Below, one piece after another: positions 1-11,664 of a DNA stretch of 64,000 nucleotides; the stretch's first letter is position 1; every line of letters begins with the position of its first letter. The stretch comes from Morinoia aosen (taxonomy: Eukaryota; Arthropoda; Malacostraca; Amphipoda; Talitridae). Below the pieces are notes generated by a model. That model saw nothing but the letters and a program-made list of their open reading frames with translations. It had not been told where the DNA came from and searched no databases. The stretch spans positions 36,556,139 to 36,620,138 of the forward strand of contig CM059563.1 of the NCBI GenBank assembly GCA_030386875.1. The letters run 5' to 3'. The position numbers were made by a program, and so were the translations under genes.

Positions 1-303
1 GTGGATCGGGTGAAATTTAGGGCTAAAGAAGCGGCTCGTGTTGTTGAAAATGTTAAGTCTGTGATTGTCAACAATACAGCTGAACGAACGATGTACCATA
101 AAATTCGACGTAAGGATAAAAATTTCACCGTAGGAGACAGGGTCCTATTAAGGAACCATCTGAGAAAAAACAAGTTAGAATTGAATTGGCCAGGTCCTGC
201 GAGGGTAACTAAAGTTAACAGAAATTATGTGGAATTGAAAATTGGAGACCAGATGTATAAGAGTAACAAAAACCATGTTATTCCATTAAGTAAAATGACC
301 TAA
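1..303 (+). CDS. Ty3/Gypsy-type pol, C-terminal end of integrase (partial)
   Basis: The frame is open from the window edge to a stop at 301-303, so this is the tail of a longer polyprotein. The last 60 residues read like the C-terminal GPY/F-type module of Gypsy integrases: a GDRVLLRN strand, then KLELNWPGPARVTKV, then a short strand and a terminal HVIPL. Integrase inserts the retrotransposon cDNA into chromosomal DNA. No in-frame stop interrupts the visible part, so this copy may be younger than the other retroelements here. The catalytic core and everything upstream lie outside the window, so activity cannot be judged. Confidence 0.75.
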   Translation: MDRVKFRAKEAARVVENVKSVIVNNTAERTMYHKIRRKDKNFTVGDRVLLRNHLRKNKLELNWPGPARVTKVNRNYVELKIGDQMYKSNKNHVIPLSKMT

Positions 304-527
304 AAGTTTCAAAAACAGGGTCTATAAATGTCTGCATCGTGATGCAACTATTTATTTTTCCGCTTTATATGTGTTTAGTTTAATTTATAATTGTAATCAA
401 TGTTTGTGCATATATCTTACCTTTTCAATTTGTTCGCTTTGCACTACAATTTAAATGGTGTTAAGGTGATTGTAAGATGCGCTCAGTTTGCGAGGTTCAT
501 TGTACCCTCATCATTGATGCTCATTGA

Positions 528-890
528 TGCGGAGTCGGAATTTGCAAGCGGTGCAGCGAGACTGCTGACTCCGGTATAGTTACTGCTTACTCAGCACTGA
601 CTCAGCGATATTTATTGCTTACGCTGTGTTTCATTAGCTGCTCGAAGCTAGGATTTTTTGTTGCTGTGTTTTTTTTGGGGGTAATGCTAATCGGACTGTA
701 TCGTTCTCTTCGCAGAGCAAGGATGCGTGTGGTGCTGACGCAGCAGTTCGCGTGCCCGAGTTATCGAGTACGTCAGCTGGCCTTGACTAAGGTCACCACA
801 GTTGTCATTCATGGTCAAGAACTGCGTGTGCAGTCAGGGCTGATTCATTTACTACCGTGGTTTAAACATCCATCATGGGAAACCGCGTGA
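528..890 (+). CDS. Small ORF with one hydrophobic segment, downstream of Gypsy pol
   Basis: The frame is open from 528, after a stop at 525-527, to the TGA at 888-890. It has no ATG before about 684, so the start is unclear. A strongly hydrophobic stretch (FFVAVFFLGVMLIGLY) is followed by a basic run (RSLRRARMR), typical of a membrane anchor with a cytosolic basic flank. It lies about 220 bp after the integrase stop, where some Gypsy elements carry an env-like gene, but I see no glycoprotein or fusion motif. It overlaps the next ORF by 16 bp. It may equally be a chance ORF inside an LTR. I do not recognise it. Confidence 0.3.
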   Translation, partial: CGVGICKRCSETADSGIVTAYSALTQRYLLLTLCFISCSKLGFFVAVFFLGVMLIGLYRSLRRARMRVVLTQQFACPSYRVRQLALTKVTTVVIHGQELRVQSGLIHLLPWFKHPSWETA

Positions 891-1159
891 GTACAGTTTC
901 GGTGGACGCACTGACAAACGCTCTGGCGCAACATCAGGGAAGAGTTTCCGAAGATTGGATCCGGGCGAATGCCGAGATCGACCTACTTCCGGATAGGGTC
1001 TCGGATCTTGCTCTGATATTTCTAACCCTATTTACCTTGGGGTTAGGAGTGTCGGTGTACTACATGCGTAGAGAAGTGAGCGTGATGACTGAACGGTTAC
1101 GCTCGGAGGATTTCATCCTCCGTCGCCAACAATTACGTTCACCGCATCTTGAACAATGA
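875..1159 (+). CDS. Small ORF (94 aa) with a central membrane segment
   Basis: This ORF starts with ATG at 875 inside the end of the preceding ORF and stops at 1157-1159. The first 45 residues are polar (MGNRVSTVSVDALTNALAQ and on). A hydrophobic stretch follows at about residues 44-63 (LALIFLTLFTLGLGVSVYYM), and then a charged, possibly helical tail (RREVSVMTERLRSEDF). It is less AT-rich than the flanking DNA. The overlap with the upstream ORF and the placement after pol suggest an accessory ORF of the same retroelement. No family is recognised and there is no homology evidence. Confidence 0.35.
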   Translation: MGNRVSTVSVDALTNALAQHQGRVSEDWIRANAEIDLLPDRVSDLALIFLTLFTLGLGVSVYYMRREVSVMTERLRSEDFILRRQQLRSPHLEQ

Positions 1160-2244
1160 AGATGGGAGTGCCGTAGGAGTGAATTCTGCGGTGTTGCCCA
1201 TACCCCTCAATTTGTCATTGTGGGAGGTGTTCGAGTTTTTGTGAATGGTCCTAAACGGTCGAAACCAGCTCTGAAAAGTCTGGCGACCGAAGTGTAGGTC
1301 GGAAGTGTTTTCTATATAATCACTATTTATTCTGTAATCTTTATTTAATCTTTTTCTCGCTATGTAATCACTATTTAATCATGATGTATGTGTTTTACGT
1401 TCACTATGCGATCGAGCGAGTGAGCGAGCGAGTGCGATCGAGCACATGGTGTTAACATGGTGTGGAAATGTGTGAAATTTATTAATTGAATTTTTTTTAA
1501 TTACGTTTAATTATTAATTTGCGTTATTAATGTTGATTTGGTATCAGTTAAAATTTTATGCACAGAGTTTTGTTAAGTTGGTGTGCGATATTTTTTTTTG
1601 TTACTTATATTTCTATTTTGCGTTTTATTTGTTTATAAATGCGGTTATGATGTGTTTTGGTTTGGTGCTACGGGTCGTTCTTATCTTAATGCGAATTAGC
1701 GTGATCTGATTCGACTGTCTGAATAGGGGTTTGAATTTTGTGGTAAGTTTGTAAATTATTTTCTATGGTAGAACTATTTAATGTTGGTTCTTTAAATTTT
1801 CAGATTAGTCTTTCATGTTTTTTGTAATAATTACGCGATGCAAATTTTACGAATATAGAGAAGGAACAATTACGTAACAAATTGGTATTGGCGTTGGTTC
1901 TATTATACCAGTAATTTTTGAGCATTATGAGAGTTCGTATGTTTTCTTATATTTTGATGTTGCGTAGTATTTAGTTGAGATGAGTTTTGTTGCATAAGAG
2001 CATTTAACTCTTTTTGCTGCGTTCTTTTTTCTCTTATTAGCTTGATGTTTGCGTTACTATTCGATATTATTCGCTATTTTTGCTTTGCAATTATTTTATT
2101 GGTTTTCAGCAATAATGAGCTGTTTGGTTTTGACGTGTTGGTGGGTTATTTTGATCTGGATTTTCTCTACTGTCATTTTCATAACTCCAACAATTAATTG
2201 GATATTATATTAACTAAAGAGAAAATTCATGTCTGCACAATTTC
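1160..2244. other. Non-coding AT-rich stretch, possible 3' part of the Gypsy element
   Basis: No convincing coding frame. A short GAGC/GAGT-rich repeat lies at about 1409-1445, and TAATCACTATTTA-type words recur at about 1317-1378. A 3' LTR would be expected somewhere after the integrase, but without the 5' copy its ends cannot be drawn. Confidence 0.4.
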
Positions 2245-3386
2245 TTAAGGGGGTCCTCCGGGGCCCCTTTTCTCTCCGATGGGTATTTTTCATGTTATTG
2301 TTGGAAAAGAACCCTTAGGTGGTGGACTATTCGGTCCTAAAATTTTATGGCGCTACGGACAATAGATCCCCCCCAGGGGGGGTAAGGGGACCAAAATCTT
2401 AAATTTTCGAGCACATTTTGACCCCATATAAAAATAAAACAAAAAGAGAAATGAAAAATTTGCGAATGTACTTTTGTTAGATATGTTCCAAGGATTCTAA
2501 AATTGTTTTTTTTTTGATTTAGCACAAAAACTCAATGAGTTCTATTCTTTTGAAATATCAATACCAGTGGACTACAAACCAATATGTCAAATTTATTCAA
2601 AACCTAAGGCCTAAATCAAAAAAATGTATTGGGGAAATTGTGTTTGTTTTCAAAAGTTACATTTAATAGTCAAATTCCATAAGAATCAGACTGAAAACGA
2701 AAAATTTCATAATTTTTATGAAATAGGTAAAAAAAATTTTTTTTTAATTTTAAATTACAATTTACAGTGTGAATATGATGTTATGCATAGAGATTGTTGA
2801 AATAAAAATGAAAACAGCATTCAATTACATAAATTTTCCATTATATTACACTTCAACAAAATATTTTGTTTTTGGCCTATACTGTAAACTTACTTATTTT
2901 CAAAATTCAAAAGAATAGAAGTCATTGAGTTTTTATGCTAGGACGAAAAAAAAGACAGTTTTAGAATCCTTGGAACGTTCCTACCAAACTGACATTCCTC
3001 GATTTCCCAATTTGTACGTTGTCTTTTATTTTTGCTAGTTCAAATCCTAAAAATTCGGTATATTTTAGGTATTGATCAAATATTGCATATATAAAAATAA
3101 AAAAAAATTCAAATATAAAATCCAAGAATGTCAGTTTGTTTGCAATGTTACGAGGATTTCAAAACTGTCTTTGTATTTGTTCTAACATAAAAATTCATTG
3201 ACTTCTATTATTTTGAAAACATCCCAAAAATAAACCAAAAAACGAGCTTTCTTAAAATAAAAAAAACTAGGGCCTAAATCAAAAAGTTACATGAGGACAA
3301 TATGTTTTTCTTGCAAAAATACACATAGTGGCCAAATTTCAGACCAATCGGATCAAAACTTAGTTTTGACGGGAGGACCCCCTTAA
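2245..3386. mobile_element. TTAA-flanked non-autonomous element (copy 1)
   Basis: The ends are inverted repeats: TTAAGGGGGTCCTCC at 2245-2259 and its exact complement at 3372-3386. The outer TTAA on each side is probably the duplicated target. TTAA targets are used by piggyBac and some Sola elements; I cannot say which applies. No transposase is present. The interior holds several copies, in both orientations, of a motif around CAAGGATTCTAAAACTG (about 2485, 2955 and 3145), so the single strand could fold extensively. It is related in inverse orientation to 47981-49317: both share the stretch containing the C/G run, TTTTATGGCGCTACGG and CCCTTAGGTGGT. Confidence 0.75.
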
Positions 3387-3499
3387 AACCCTTTTATTTA
3401 ATCAAGTCTGTGCCTGGTGAAAAAAATTTCTTTCAAATAAGTAGTAATATCTATTAAGAAATCTTGATAAATTTTTAAAACAACATAATAAATGATTTT

Positions 3500-3640
3500 T
3501 AAATTTTTGCTGCTTGTGTTATGGTAAAAAGATAAAAATAAACAACTTTTCTTCTATGCACTTTGCGGCGCAAAGGAGTATTTGAGGAGTTATAGCGGTC
3601 ACGTAACATAACTTGGCATTACTTAACACTAGAAAGGCCG
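3500..3640. mobile_element. Half copy of a foldback MITE
   Basis: This segment (…CTTCTATGCACTTTGCGGCG…GAGTTATAG…) matches one arm of the foldback element at 21182-21545. The opposite arm is missing here, so this is a truncated or decayed copy. Confidence 0.5.
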
Positions 3641-5104
3641 TCCGATCATTTTGACCGGAAGCTACTTTGACTCTATACCAAAGTAAACCTTCAAAAAATG
3701 TTGATTCTAAAATAATCTTACAGAAAATTTTACACTGATGATTCCTTAAACACCTGCTAGTATTTTTCCAGTTTTTCTTTGAGCCTAAAAAATAGTTCTT
3801 CTTTAAGCACATATGTATGAATCTGACAAATATTATATCAAACACTGCTTGAAATTACATTGAATGAATAAACAATCATCCGAGGGTAATGTCATGTTTA
3901 TAACTTCTACACAACCTAACTAAACACCTAACACTCGATTTAATTTTGAAGTTTTATTTATCATTTACCACTCAACTGTTATAACTGAAACATTTTCTCT
4001 CATGTGCAAGGTCTAATAATTAGTAAGATTTGCTAGAGATTAAAAATTATAATTAAATTTTTATGATTAAATTGTCAGATTTTTTAAATCCGTTTTGAGT
4101 CAACTCAACCATACATGGAGCACCGTCTCATGATGGGAGGCAGCTCTGGGAGAGCCTATATGAATTAACCTTTTATATTGTAATTTCATAGGTAGCATTT
4201 GAAACTTAAAACACAAATTAAATTCAAACAGAATTTTGAAAGTTCTAGTAATTTTTATTGTCTACATGTTCAAGACATAAAAAACGTCCCAGTCTATCTA
4301 ATGGAACAGATACCACTGGCACTGTGAAGCCAGCTAGAAAAGCTAAGCACGCCCTGATTTTCAATGCATTACGTAAGAAACTTTGTCACTAAATCGAGGC
4401 TTGAAAATTATATCTCAACTGTCCCATAATTCTAACATGATTTGATCACAATCAACCCAGATGTAGCTATATGTTATTGCTGAACTTGAACCAGGGCGCA
4501 CTTGAAGGTGATGGTGACAGTGTCGCGAAATGCGCGAGAACGTTAGATAAGCTGTTAATCTTGTTATGGTACTGTCATACGCAAGTGCGAACAGCAAAAG
4601 ACCTGTGAGAATTTTAAAAAATATTATGCTGGAATATATTTTTACACACATATTGTTTGGATATTTGGCTATCTGGGGCACTAAAAACTCAAACCTTTTT
4701 ATTATTAATTATTACGTATTTATTTGCATGTTTTTCATTAGATCACAAAATAACAATAAATCTAGTAACTAATTGAAAACATCACAGAAGAAACTAAAAA
4801 TTAATCTACTAAAACCATTTTAGTACTAATGATTCACAGAGAAAAGTTTATTCATTATTATTTTCCATTTTCAATTGTATTGGATCTATTTTTAAAATAT
4901 TTCGGGTTTCACATACATGTGTACAGATGTACTCAAGCATAAAGACCCAACTTAAAGTTCTATTGTAGCATAATTTCTTCAGGTTGTTCTTTCATATCAT
5001 AAAATTGTATTGAATGAAATAAAATTTGAAATACAAATATTGTAATTTTCGTGGTCCTCATGCTTATATAAATGTTTATTAATTTTTTTCGTGCTTCCTT
5101 ACAA
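3641..5104. other. AT-rich, no gene seen
   Basis: Only short, overlapping frames on both strands with no recognisable protein. I see no repeat structure that I can name. Confidence 0.5.
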
Positions 5105-5464
5105 TGACATTTTTGAACATCTTCCGAAACAAACGATTCTAATATTATTTCCAGGCGTCAAGAATTGCGTAGTTTTATATCATGAATATGTAAACTGTCA
5201 AAAGTGTTCTCAACCCACAATGAGAATGCATCGTCCATGAAATAATGTTGTCTCTTATAATTATCATTACATGTATCATCAAATGTAGATTTACTGGGGA
5301 GCACGTTATAACTATCATTACGTGTATTATCAAATGTAGATTAAGCAAGATTAGGAGTACATTGCCCTCAATCATTTGCTTTCGACTAGTGACAGGAGTA
5401 TTACAATACTCGTGTGTGAGTGTGTATCATCTAAATGCATTCACTTTAAGATATTCCAAAAACC
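5105..5464 (+). repeat. Dispersed repeat family B, copy 1
   Basis: About 360 bp matching 46875-47166 in the same orientation, from TTTTTGAACATCT to TTAAGATATTC. This copy has a 51-bp internal duplication (5257-5291 and 5308-5342, around CATTACATGTATCATCAAATG) that the other copy lacks. It abuts the truncated BEL sequence at 5465. No coding potential is seen, and the class is unknown. Confidence 0.65.
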
Positions 5465-5881
5465 AATGATGATCCAATCATTCTCCCAGTAATTTCTCTG
5501 CTGACAAGACTCTTAATTGAAGAGAGCCACGTCGCAGTTGGCCATCTCGGAAGTGAGAGCATTTTAGCTGCTCTACGTAAGAGATACTGGATTGTAAGAG
5601 CGAATTCGTTGACTCGCAAGGTTGTCATCGAATGCTTCCAGTGCCGAAAACTGCAATCAAAACCTCGCGATCAGCTGATGTCTCAGCTTCCAGAAACTCG
5701 AGTGAGCGAAGACTCTCCTCCTTTCACCAACACAGGTGTAGATTTCTTTGGCCCGTTCTACGTTGCCCAAGGAAGGAAACCTGAGAAAATGTAAGGAGTA
5801 ATTTTCTCATGCCTGGCCAGCAGAGCTGTTCATTCGTAAATTGCAAGTTCTCTGTAAACAGATTCGTTTTTCTGTGCTCTG
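5465..5881 (+). pseudogene. BEL/Pao retrotransposon integrase, N-terminal part (interrupted)
   Basis: The frame from 5465 reads as the zinc-binding (H2C2) domain of a BEL/Pao integrase: a His pair in SHVAVGHLGSE, then RKRYWIVRA, then the Cys pair in ECFQCRKL. The start of the catalytic core follows, with its first Asp in NTGVDFFGPFYV. In-frame stops occur at about 5792, 5834 and 5852, so this copy is dead. The reading ends abruptly at 5881, where the 8.7-kb TIR element begins. The rest of the same integrase reappears at 14612. Upstream gag, protease and RT are absent. Confidence 0.85.
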
Positions 5882-6059
5882 AAGGCCCGTCCACACCATC
5901 AATCTTTTGTCCGAAGTTCGTGTTTTTCGGCGGTCCGCGAACACGAACACAGATGAAAAGTTCGCAGATTTCGGTGTGTTTGTGTTTTCCATCGTGATGG
6001 AAAACACGAACACGAACTTTCGGTCAAGCAGCGAACACTCGCTTGTTTATGTATTGTGA

Positions 6060-7420
6060 TAGGGGATTCTGCGAGTGAATTACTTGGTTTCTATGTATTT
6101 TTTTCTATTTTATCGATTAATTTATGTTTTTGGTGCAAATTATGTTAATTGTAGGGTGGCACGGACATTTATTTACCAAAATGAACCACGTAACGTTGTA
6201 ATTTCATTTTATTCAGATATTGCTGAATAAGTAAGTAGGTCTGGATTTAATAACCTGTGTATGTAATTAAATAAGAATTGCTGGAACCGAAGCTGAATAT
6301 GCATAAAATTATCAAAGTTAAGTTATTTTGACATCTAAATAAAATTTTGGATTTTTTTCAGTAGTATGTCAAGAGTGGTAGCTACTAATTTGCTGCAGAT
6401 AAATTGGGACAAAAATTCATTTGCAAAATAGTGGCTATTATTCATTGTATTTCTTTAAAACATTTTTTGGTTAAAAAATAATATTTCATTTCCCTTATAG
6501 CCTGATACTGATATTAGAATCAAGTCCCTAGATTAGAAATTTTAATATAAAAAAAATCATCTGGGAAAAATATATACTATTTTGCTAACTTATAATTTGT
6601 AGTTTAAAAAAAGCATAATTACCAACGATTTTAAAAATTGACCTGCACTGTTGAACCATTGATTTGGAAAAAAGCACGAACTGTGTGTAGTCATTTACAT
6701 ATTTGTTCAGAATTTGAATATTTTTGTTGATGGAAAAGCATTGGGAAACTCTTACTATCTATGTGTTTTTGAATATTAGAAACTGCTTTATGGGACTTGT
6801 TAGGCTTTTGAAACTTTTAACTTCTTTTGTTTGTTGATCCAAAAGTGAATTGCTTTAAATTAAACTTTTTCTACAATTTTGGTAACAGCTAGTCCTATTC
6901 AAATCTGGCTTAAAATCTTTTGCTTTGGGTAATGTATTGTTTTCATTTGTTATACCATGAATGTGGCCCTATTGGAAGTGGGATAAATCATCTGTTCTTA
7001 ACTATTATGTCTGAAACTGAATTCAAAAGATTTCCGTTATAGATCTAGAAAAGTAAATTCATCCAACATGCCATTCTTAATGGTAAAGTGTATGCTGTAG
7101 TAGAAGCATCAATTATCATTGCATTGAATTGATGTATATTTGTGTAGACTTTTCTGTAACAGTGATAATTAACATTTAGGGCTGTTTCTTAACTGTCGTG
7201 TGTCATAGGCACAATCAGTAAAATTAAACCAAATGCTTTACCCCTTTTTGAGTATTTTTCAAAAAGTTATCAAACAATTTGCTACTTTTCATAAAAGATG
7301 TTGGTGTAGGAGAATAAATAATAGTAAAACTTATTTTAAATACAAACTAAGGCAGTTGCCTAATGTTGCCTCTGTAGAACTTCAAAGTAGTTATTGAGCA
7401 GTGGTGACTCAATGTCATTA
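6060..7420. other. AT-rich interior of the 8.7-kb element, nothing recognised
   Basis: No sustained reading frame, no tandem array and no recognisable motif. Confidence 0.5.
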
Positions 7421-8015
7421 GGTGTCTCTACTCTGGAACTGCAGAGCTGGGTCTTCAGAATCTTCAACAATGGTTAGTATTTCAGTGAATTGTACAATTT
7501 TCCTTCCTAACTTCATTCATGACTATTGAGGTTAGTGAGATTAGTATGTATGAAAGCTTTGTGTGAAAAAATGGTCCTTAAGTATTTAATTTTCATGGCG
7601 TATAACAATAAAAATGAGTGCAGAAGTGTGAATAAGAATAATTTTTTTAATTTATTTCTGAACCAAAATTTTGATACTTCAACTAACCAGCCTGCTATGC
7701 AGGTTATAAATTGGATACATTTTTTCTTAGGCAATATTATTTGTTACAAATACTATTGGAAATGATTATCAACTTTTAAGATTAGGTGCCAGTTTCAGCG
7801 CTTTAGCTTCGGCAAAATTCTGGCTTTGTCACATCTCTCTACAAAAACTACTTTGATGAACTTCATCTATGTTTGATTGAAATTTTACAAAATTAAACTT
7901 TGATTTGCTCGAGCGTGTAATTCTAATGTATGATTCATAATTATTCAAGAGTTTCTATCATTTTTGGAGAGCCACCAATGGTTGATTAGCAAATTATTTT
8001 CTTCTCTTCCGTCAG

Positions 8016-8168
8016 GTTGAGAAGCCCATTGCCACCCAAGTCCTTCAGTCCATTGCCACCCAAGAAGCAATTGAAATCATTGAAGACTATTCACGGGCCT
8101 TCCTCGAATTGGTTACCATCACTACAGGTCGTTACAAAGAGCCTGCCTTCAAGTTCAAGCCCCTCTGA
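8016..8168 (+). CDS. Exon-like open frame, C-terminal 50 aa of an unknown protein
   Basis: A pyrimidine-rich tract ending in CAG (8001-8015) looks like a 3' splice site. The frame that follows is open for 50 codons to TGA at 8166-8168: VEKPIATQVLQSIATQEAIE, then IIEDYSRAFLELVTIT, ending KEPAFKFKPL. The composition is protein-like rather than repeat-like. A candidate upstream exon ends at about 7471 with ACAATG next to GTTAGT (donor-like); joined in phase it would put a start codon directly before this exon. I do not recognise the protein. It could be a host-gene piece captured by the 8.7-kb element or the element's own last exon. The splicing is inferred. Confidence 0.35.
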   Translation, partial: VEKPIATQVLQSIATQEAIEIIEDYSRAFLELVTITTGRYKEPAFKFKPL

Positions 8169-9304
8169 TGAATCCCTACCACCATCACCGTGGTCCTTTT
8201 CGTTGGTAGTCCTCTTCTCCCAACACAAGTCTCTAAACAGAGTTGTGTTGGGTAAATTTTGATGAGACTCTACATGAATTGAAAAGTGAAGGTCAAGAAT
8301 TTTTAACACTTTTCCTGCGTTTCCGTGACTGTTGACGGTTGGTTTAGTTAGCTTATAAGTAGCAGAAAAGGTAAATCAATTTTCCATCTTGAATATATTT
8401 TAATTTTTCCTAATGATTATGAAAATAACAATTACACGATAACATTTTATCTAGTATGATTTCAATTATTTTTCAAAATGTCGGGAAACATCAAATATCG
8501 TACATCTATACCTGCACTTAAATGGGCAATTAACCTGTTGGTACACACACGGCCCAATACGCAGGGAACGTGTTAAAAGAATGAAACAGGGTGCCCTTTC
8601 TTCATTGTGGCATAATGATTTGGCTGTTTAATTTTTTGTTGATTATAATTCCACAAAGGAAATTTTTCACTGATGAACATCAGCCAATCAAATAGTAAAC
8701 AATTTTGTTGCCATTAGCAACCTGATGCGCTGAAACAAAATGTATGCGAGTATTTACTTTGATAGTGCAGATGTTAAACAATTATGTATGAAGTATTAGA
8801 AAAAAGTTTCTGGAATGCAAAAAATAATGTTGAGATAATGAAATGAGTGAAGTACTCGATTGATCAAATTCTAGTATTTTTGTACCTTGTTAATGATGTG
8901 CTTGACCAGTAATTACAAATTGTACTCATAGTTTCGTTATGCTACATTATATGCTAGTTATGATCATTTAACATTACAATACCAAAGGGTAGTTAAACTG
9001 TGATTTAATATACTTTTTATATTAGTCATCATGACAAATTATCTGTATTAGATATGTAGAATATAAATGCCATAATTCTATGAAATAATTTTTCATTGAG
9101 CTAAATGTTCACCAGATATTTACCAGAATGCCAGTTAGGTTGTATAGTGATGATTTTCACAAGAAATATTTATTCGCAATATGCTTTTCATCAGTTTCTT
9201 GTCAGAAATAGATGGCTTGCGGTTGACTATTTATTACAGAAATATGTTATTATTGTTAGTGGATTTTTAAACATTGCCCAAACCCTGTGTACATGTTTGT
9301 ACTC

Positions 9305-9360
9305 AATGATCCCTACTTTATTCCTCTCTTTGGAACACCCATGTTGTGGTTAAGGAGGCT
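9305..9360 (+). repeat. Short fragment of dispersed repeat family A
   Basis: The segment around TTATTCCTCTCTTTGGA…TAAGGAGGCTCAAA matches the 3' portion of the longer copies at 32966, 34253 and 41533. It is truncated on both sides. Confidence 0.45.
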
Positions 9361-9923
9361 CAAAGTAACATATATGTTCTCTTCATTGGTAATAAAATAG
9401 TGCAAGGTATGGGGAACAACAAACTTGCAATCAAAGCTGAAAGAAACAATTAACAACTTATGAGAAACGTTTGAAATAGTTTAGAAATTAAATCTTTATT
9501 GGTGAATTAATTTTAGATAGCACTGCATTTTGTTTAATCATAGTTTTTTGTCAATGGATGATAAGATATTCAAGATCTGTCCATACAACAAGTCACCTTT
9601 GCAAATTTTTACCCTTCAAGGTATCTCTATGACTTGTTTCTGGTGCCTTAACCTTTGACTTCCTGTTTTTATCCATTCAGTTTTTTTCATTGAATATATT
9701 GAATAAAATGAATTCACACACTTAATCTTTGAGAACAGCTGTTCTGAGTTCACTGTTATCCTTATGTTAATCAGTTGCATGAAAATGCATTCTTTAACAT
9801 GGTTTTAGGTTTTATCATCTTGGTAACTGATCGATGTCCTGCACGTTTGGGAGAATACACAAAAATATTCAACTGTTTTTTCCCGTCGCTTGAATACAGG
9901 ACTACATGATTTCATGAAATTAA

Positions 9924-10130
9924 TTGATTAAGAACGCACCCTTCATGGGTAGGTGTTGGTTTTTTTAATCCAAGCGTCATGCAGTGATTTCTCCCCGTTG
10001 GAGAAGGAGAGAACTCAGATACACCCTACCCAGGTGTCGGAAATGGGTACAGACTTGACCGGGTAACAGTCATTGTATCCTGACGTCAGTTATAAAGCAT
10101 TTGAAAAATCAATATGCATGATGATATGAT
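9924..10130 (+). mobile_element. tRNA-derived SINE, truncated head
   Basis: It shares the body of the SINEs at 11353 and 19979: TTCTCCCCGTTGGAGAAGG, then CCAGGTGTCGGAAATGGGTA, then TTGACCGGG. Only the 3' half of the tRNA-like head remains (GATTAAGAACGCACCC…). It lies inside the 8.7-kb element and has no coding capacity. Confidence 0.7.
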
Positions 10131-10135
10131 GGTGG

Positions 10136-10951
10136 GTGAAGGAAAGTATTTAGACACCAGTGCATTATAATTTGATGGTATTGTAAAGTCATGAATCATT
10201 TACACCAGTAGTGCAAATGACCCTTGCCAGTCGTGGAAAACCAAACCAGGAAGGTTTGGCAGCGCGGGACAGGACCACGGCTGGCCCACGAGCACAAACG
10301 AATAGGAGGGTCGAGTTCGGGCTGTGAACAAACATTAACGTCAAACAAGGTCCCAAGGAAATGAATAATTTCACGCGGAGAGAGTTAAGTTTATAATTCA
10401 AGAAATGCAATTTTTTAGCTGTTCATAAATTAAAACACTGGCGATATTATAGCAGCGTTTACTTTGCAAAATACCTTTTAGATTGAACCATAGCTTTCCT
10501 AAATCAAAAGATTATTACGATAATTAGAGTAGTTTGAATACCAGAAAATGTTTAAAATGATAATTCTTGGCATACTAGCATGTGTACATAAAACCTAATC
10601 CCTTCTCATCATCCAATCCAACCAACTCAGAAATTATGGAAAGGGATGGAATGGAGGATTAACATTTTTGATGGGAAATTCTCAAAAAAGGTCGACCGAA
10701 CCCAGCGCTACATGTCACTTCGACCCACCTCAAAAGCGAACTCGTTCTGAAGTCTCTGGTACCGCTGCAGTCGTCCACAGGAAGTTCACGGGGACGCTAT
10801 TTGTGCAATGTCAATGTAGGTAGTTGAGGCGGTCCAAAGTTCATAATAGCTCTAGGACGCAGCAGCAGTTTAGTCTCCACGGATGAAAGCGGCACGGCAG
10901 CACCACATCGCAGAGCAGCACAGTTGCAGCGCCACCGCTGCCGCCAGCTCA
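10136..10951. other. No gene recognised; GC-richer patch at its end
   Basis: About 10680-10950 is less AT-rich and contains CAG/GCA-rich words (GCAGCACCACATCGCAGAGC), but no frame is recognisable on either strand. It directly precedes the hAT insertion. Confidence 0.4.
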
Positions 10952-11108
10952 AGGAGCTTCAGGGTTGTCAGATGGTCTAACCTAAATTTCCCTGTTTTGG
11001 TCTCAAAATTTCCCTTTTTGACTAAAAATTTCCCTGTTTTGTAAACTCTGAAAACATATATACGTACATTCATACAATCATATTCCTTTATAGAAAATAC
11101 CTATTTTA

Positions 11109-11346
11109 GTGAATATCTCTTCGATTTTTCCACGCAAGCATGTTGCTTTAGCCCTAATGAGTGTGATAGTCACAAATGAATCTTTAACAACATCTTTTGT
11201 ACCATCCTTGCCACCAATGCCAAATGATTTGTACTTCGTTTATATGTTTATTCATCCATTATCAGTGAAAATAATGATTCTTCAAGAGCCCATAAATATT
11301 ATCACTCATTTCGTCTCCTAAAACATTCTTCGCAATTGCATTACAC
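11109..11346 (-). pseudogene. hAT transposase, part downstream of the SINE
   Basis: On the minus strand this continues the transposase cut by the SINE: TTKCNAIAKNVLGDEMSDNI, then YGLLKNHYFH and a stop at 11262-11264. In related hAT proteins this segment directly precedes the first catalytic Asp region, which is decayed here. Beyond the stop no clear frame continues. Confidence 0.6.
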
Positions 11347-11352
11347 TTAGTC

Positions 11353-11622
11353 GTGCTCGCCATATCAATGTGGCTAGAGGTTCTGCCGCCATGCGGCAGA
11401 CCCGGGTTCGAAACTCGGCGCTGGAGGTGGCGATTTTCTCTGTTGGGTACAGGAGAAAAATTCCAAGCACAATACCCCACTCTACCCAGGTGTCTGAAAT
11501 GGGTACCGGTCTTGACCGGGGGAAAGTTGGCGTCCTGGCGTTAGATATTAGGCATTTGAAAATCCAATGTACAAGGTGATATGTATCAGGCTTGATTGGA
11601 AATAAAGCATCCGTAGATGCCT

Positions 11623-11658
<36 letters not shown>
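11353..11658 (+). mobile_element. tRNA-derived SINE with (ATT)n tail
   Basis: The tRNA-like head has an A-box-like TGGCTAGAGG (about 11372) and a good B box, GGGTTCGAAACTC (11404-11416). It is followed by the family body (CCAGGTGTCTGAAATGGGTA, CTTGACCGGG) and an (ATT)n tail at about 11623-11658. A 6-bp duplication, TTAGTC, flanks it at 11347-11352 and 11659-11664. It interrupts a hAT transposase between the residues NFKRGRT and TTKCNAI. Pol III internal promoters drive such elements, and they need a LINE partner to move. Confidence 0.85.
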
Positions 11659-11661
<3 letters not shown>

Positions 11662-11664
11662 GTC

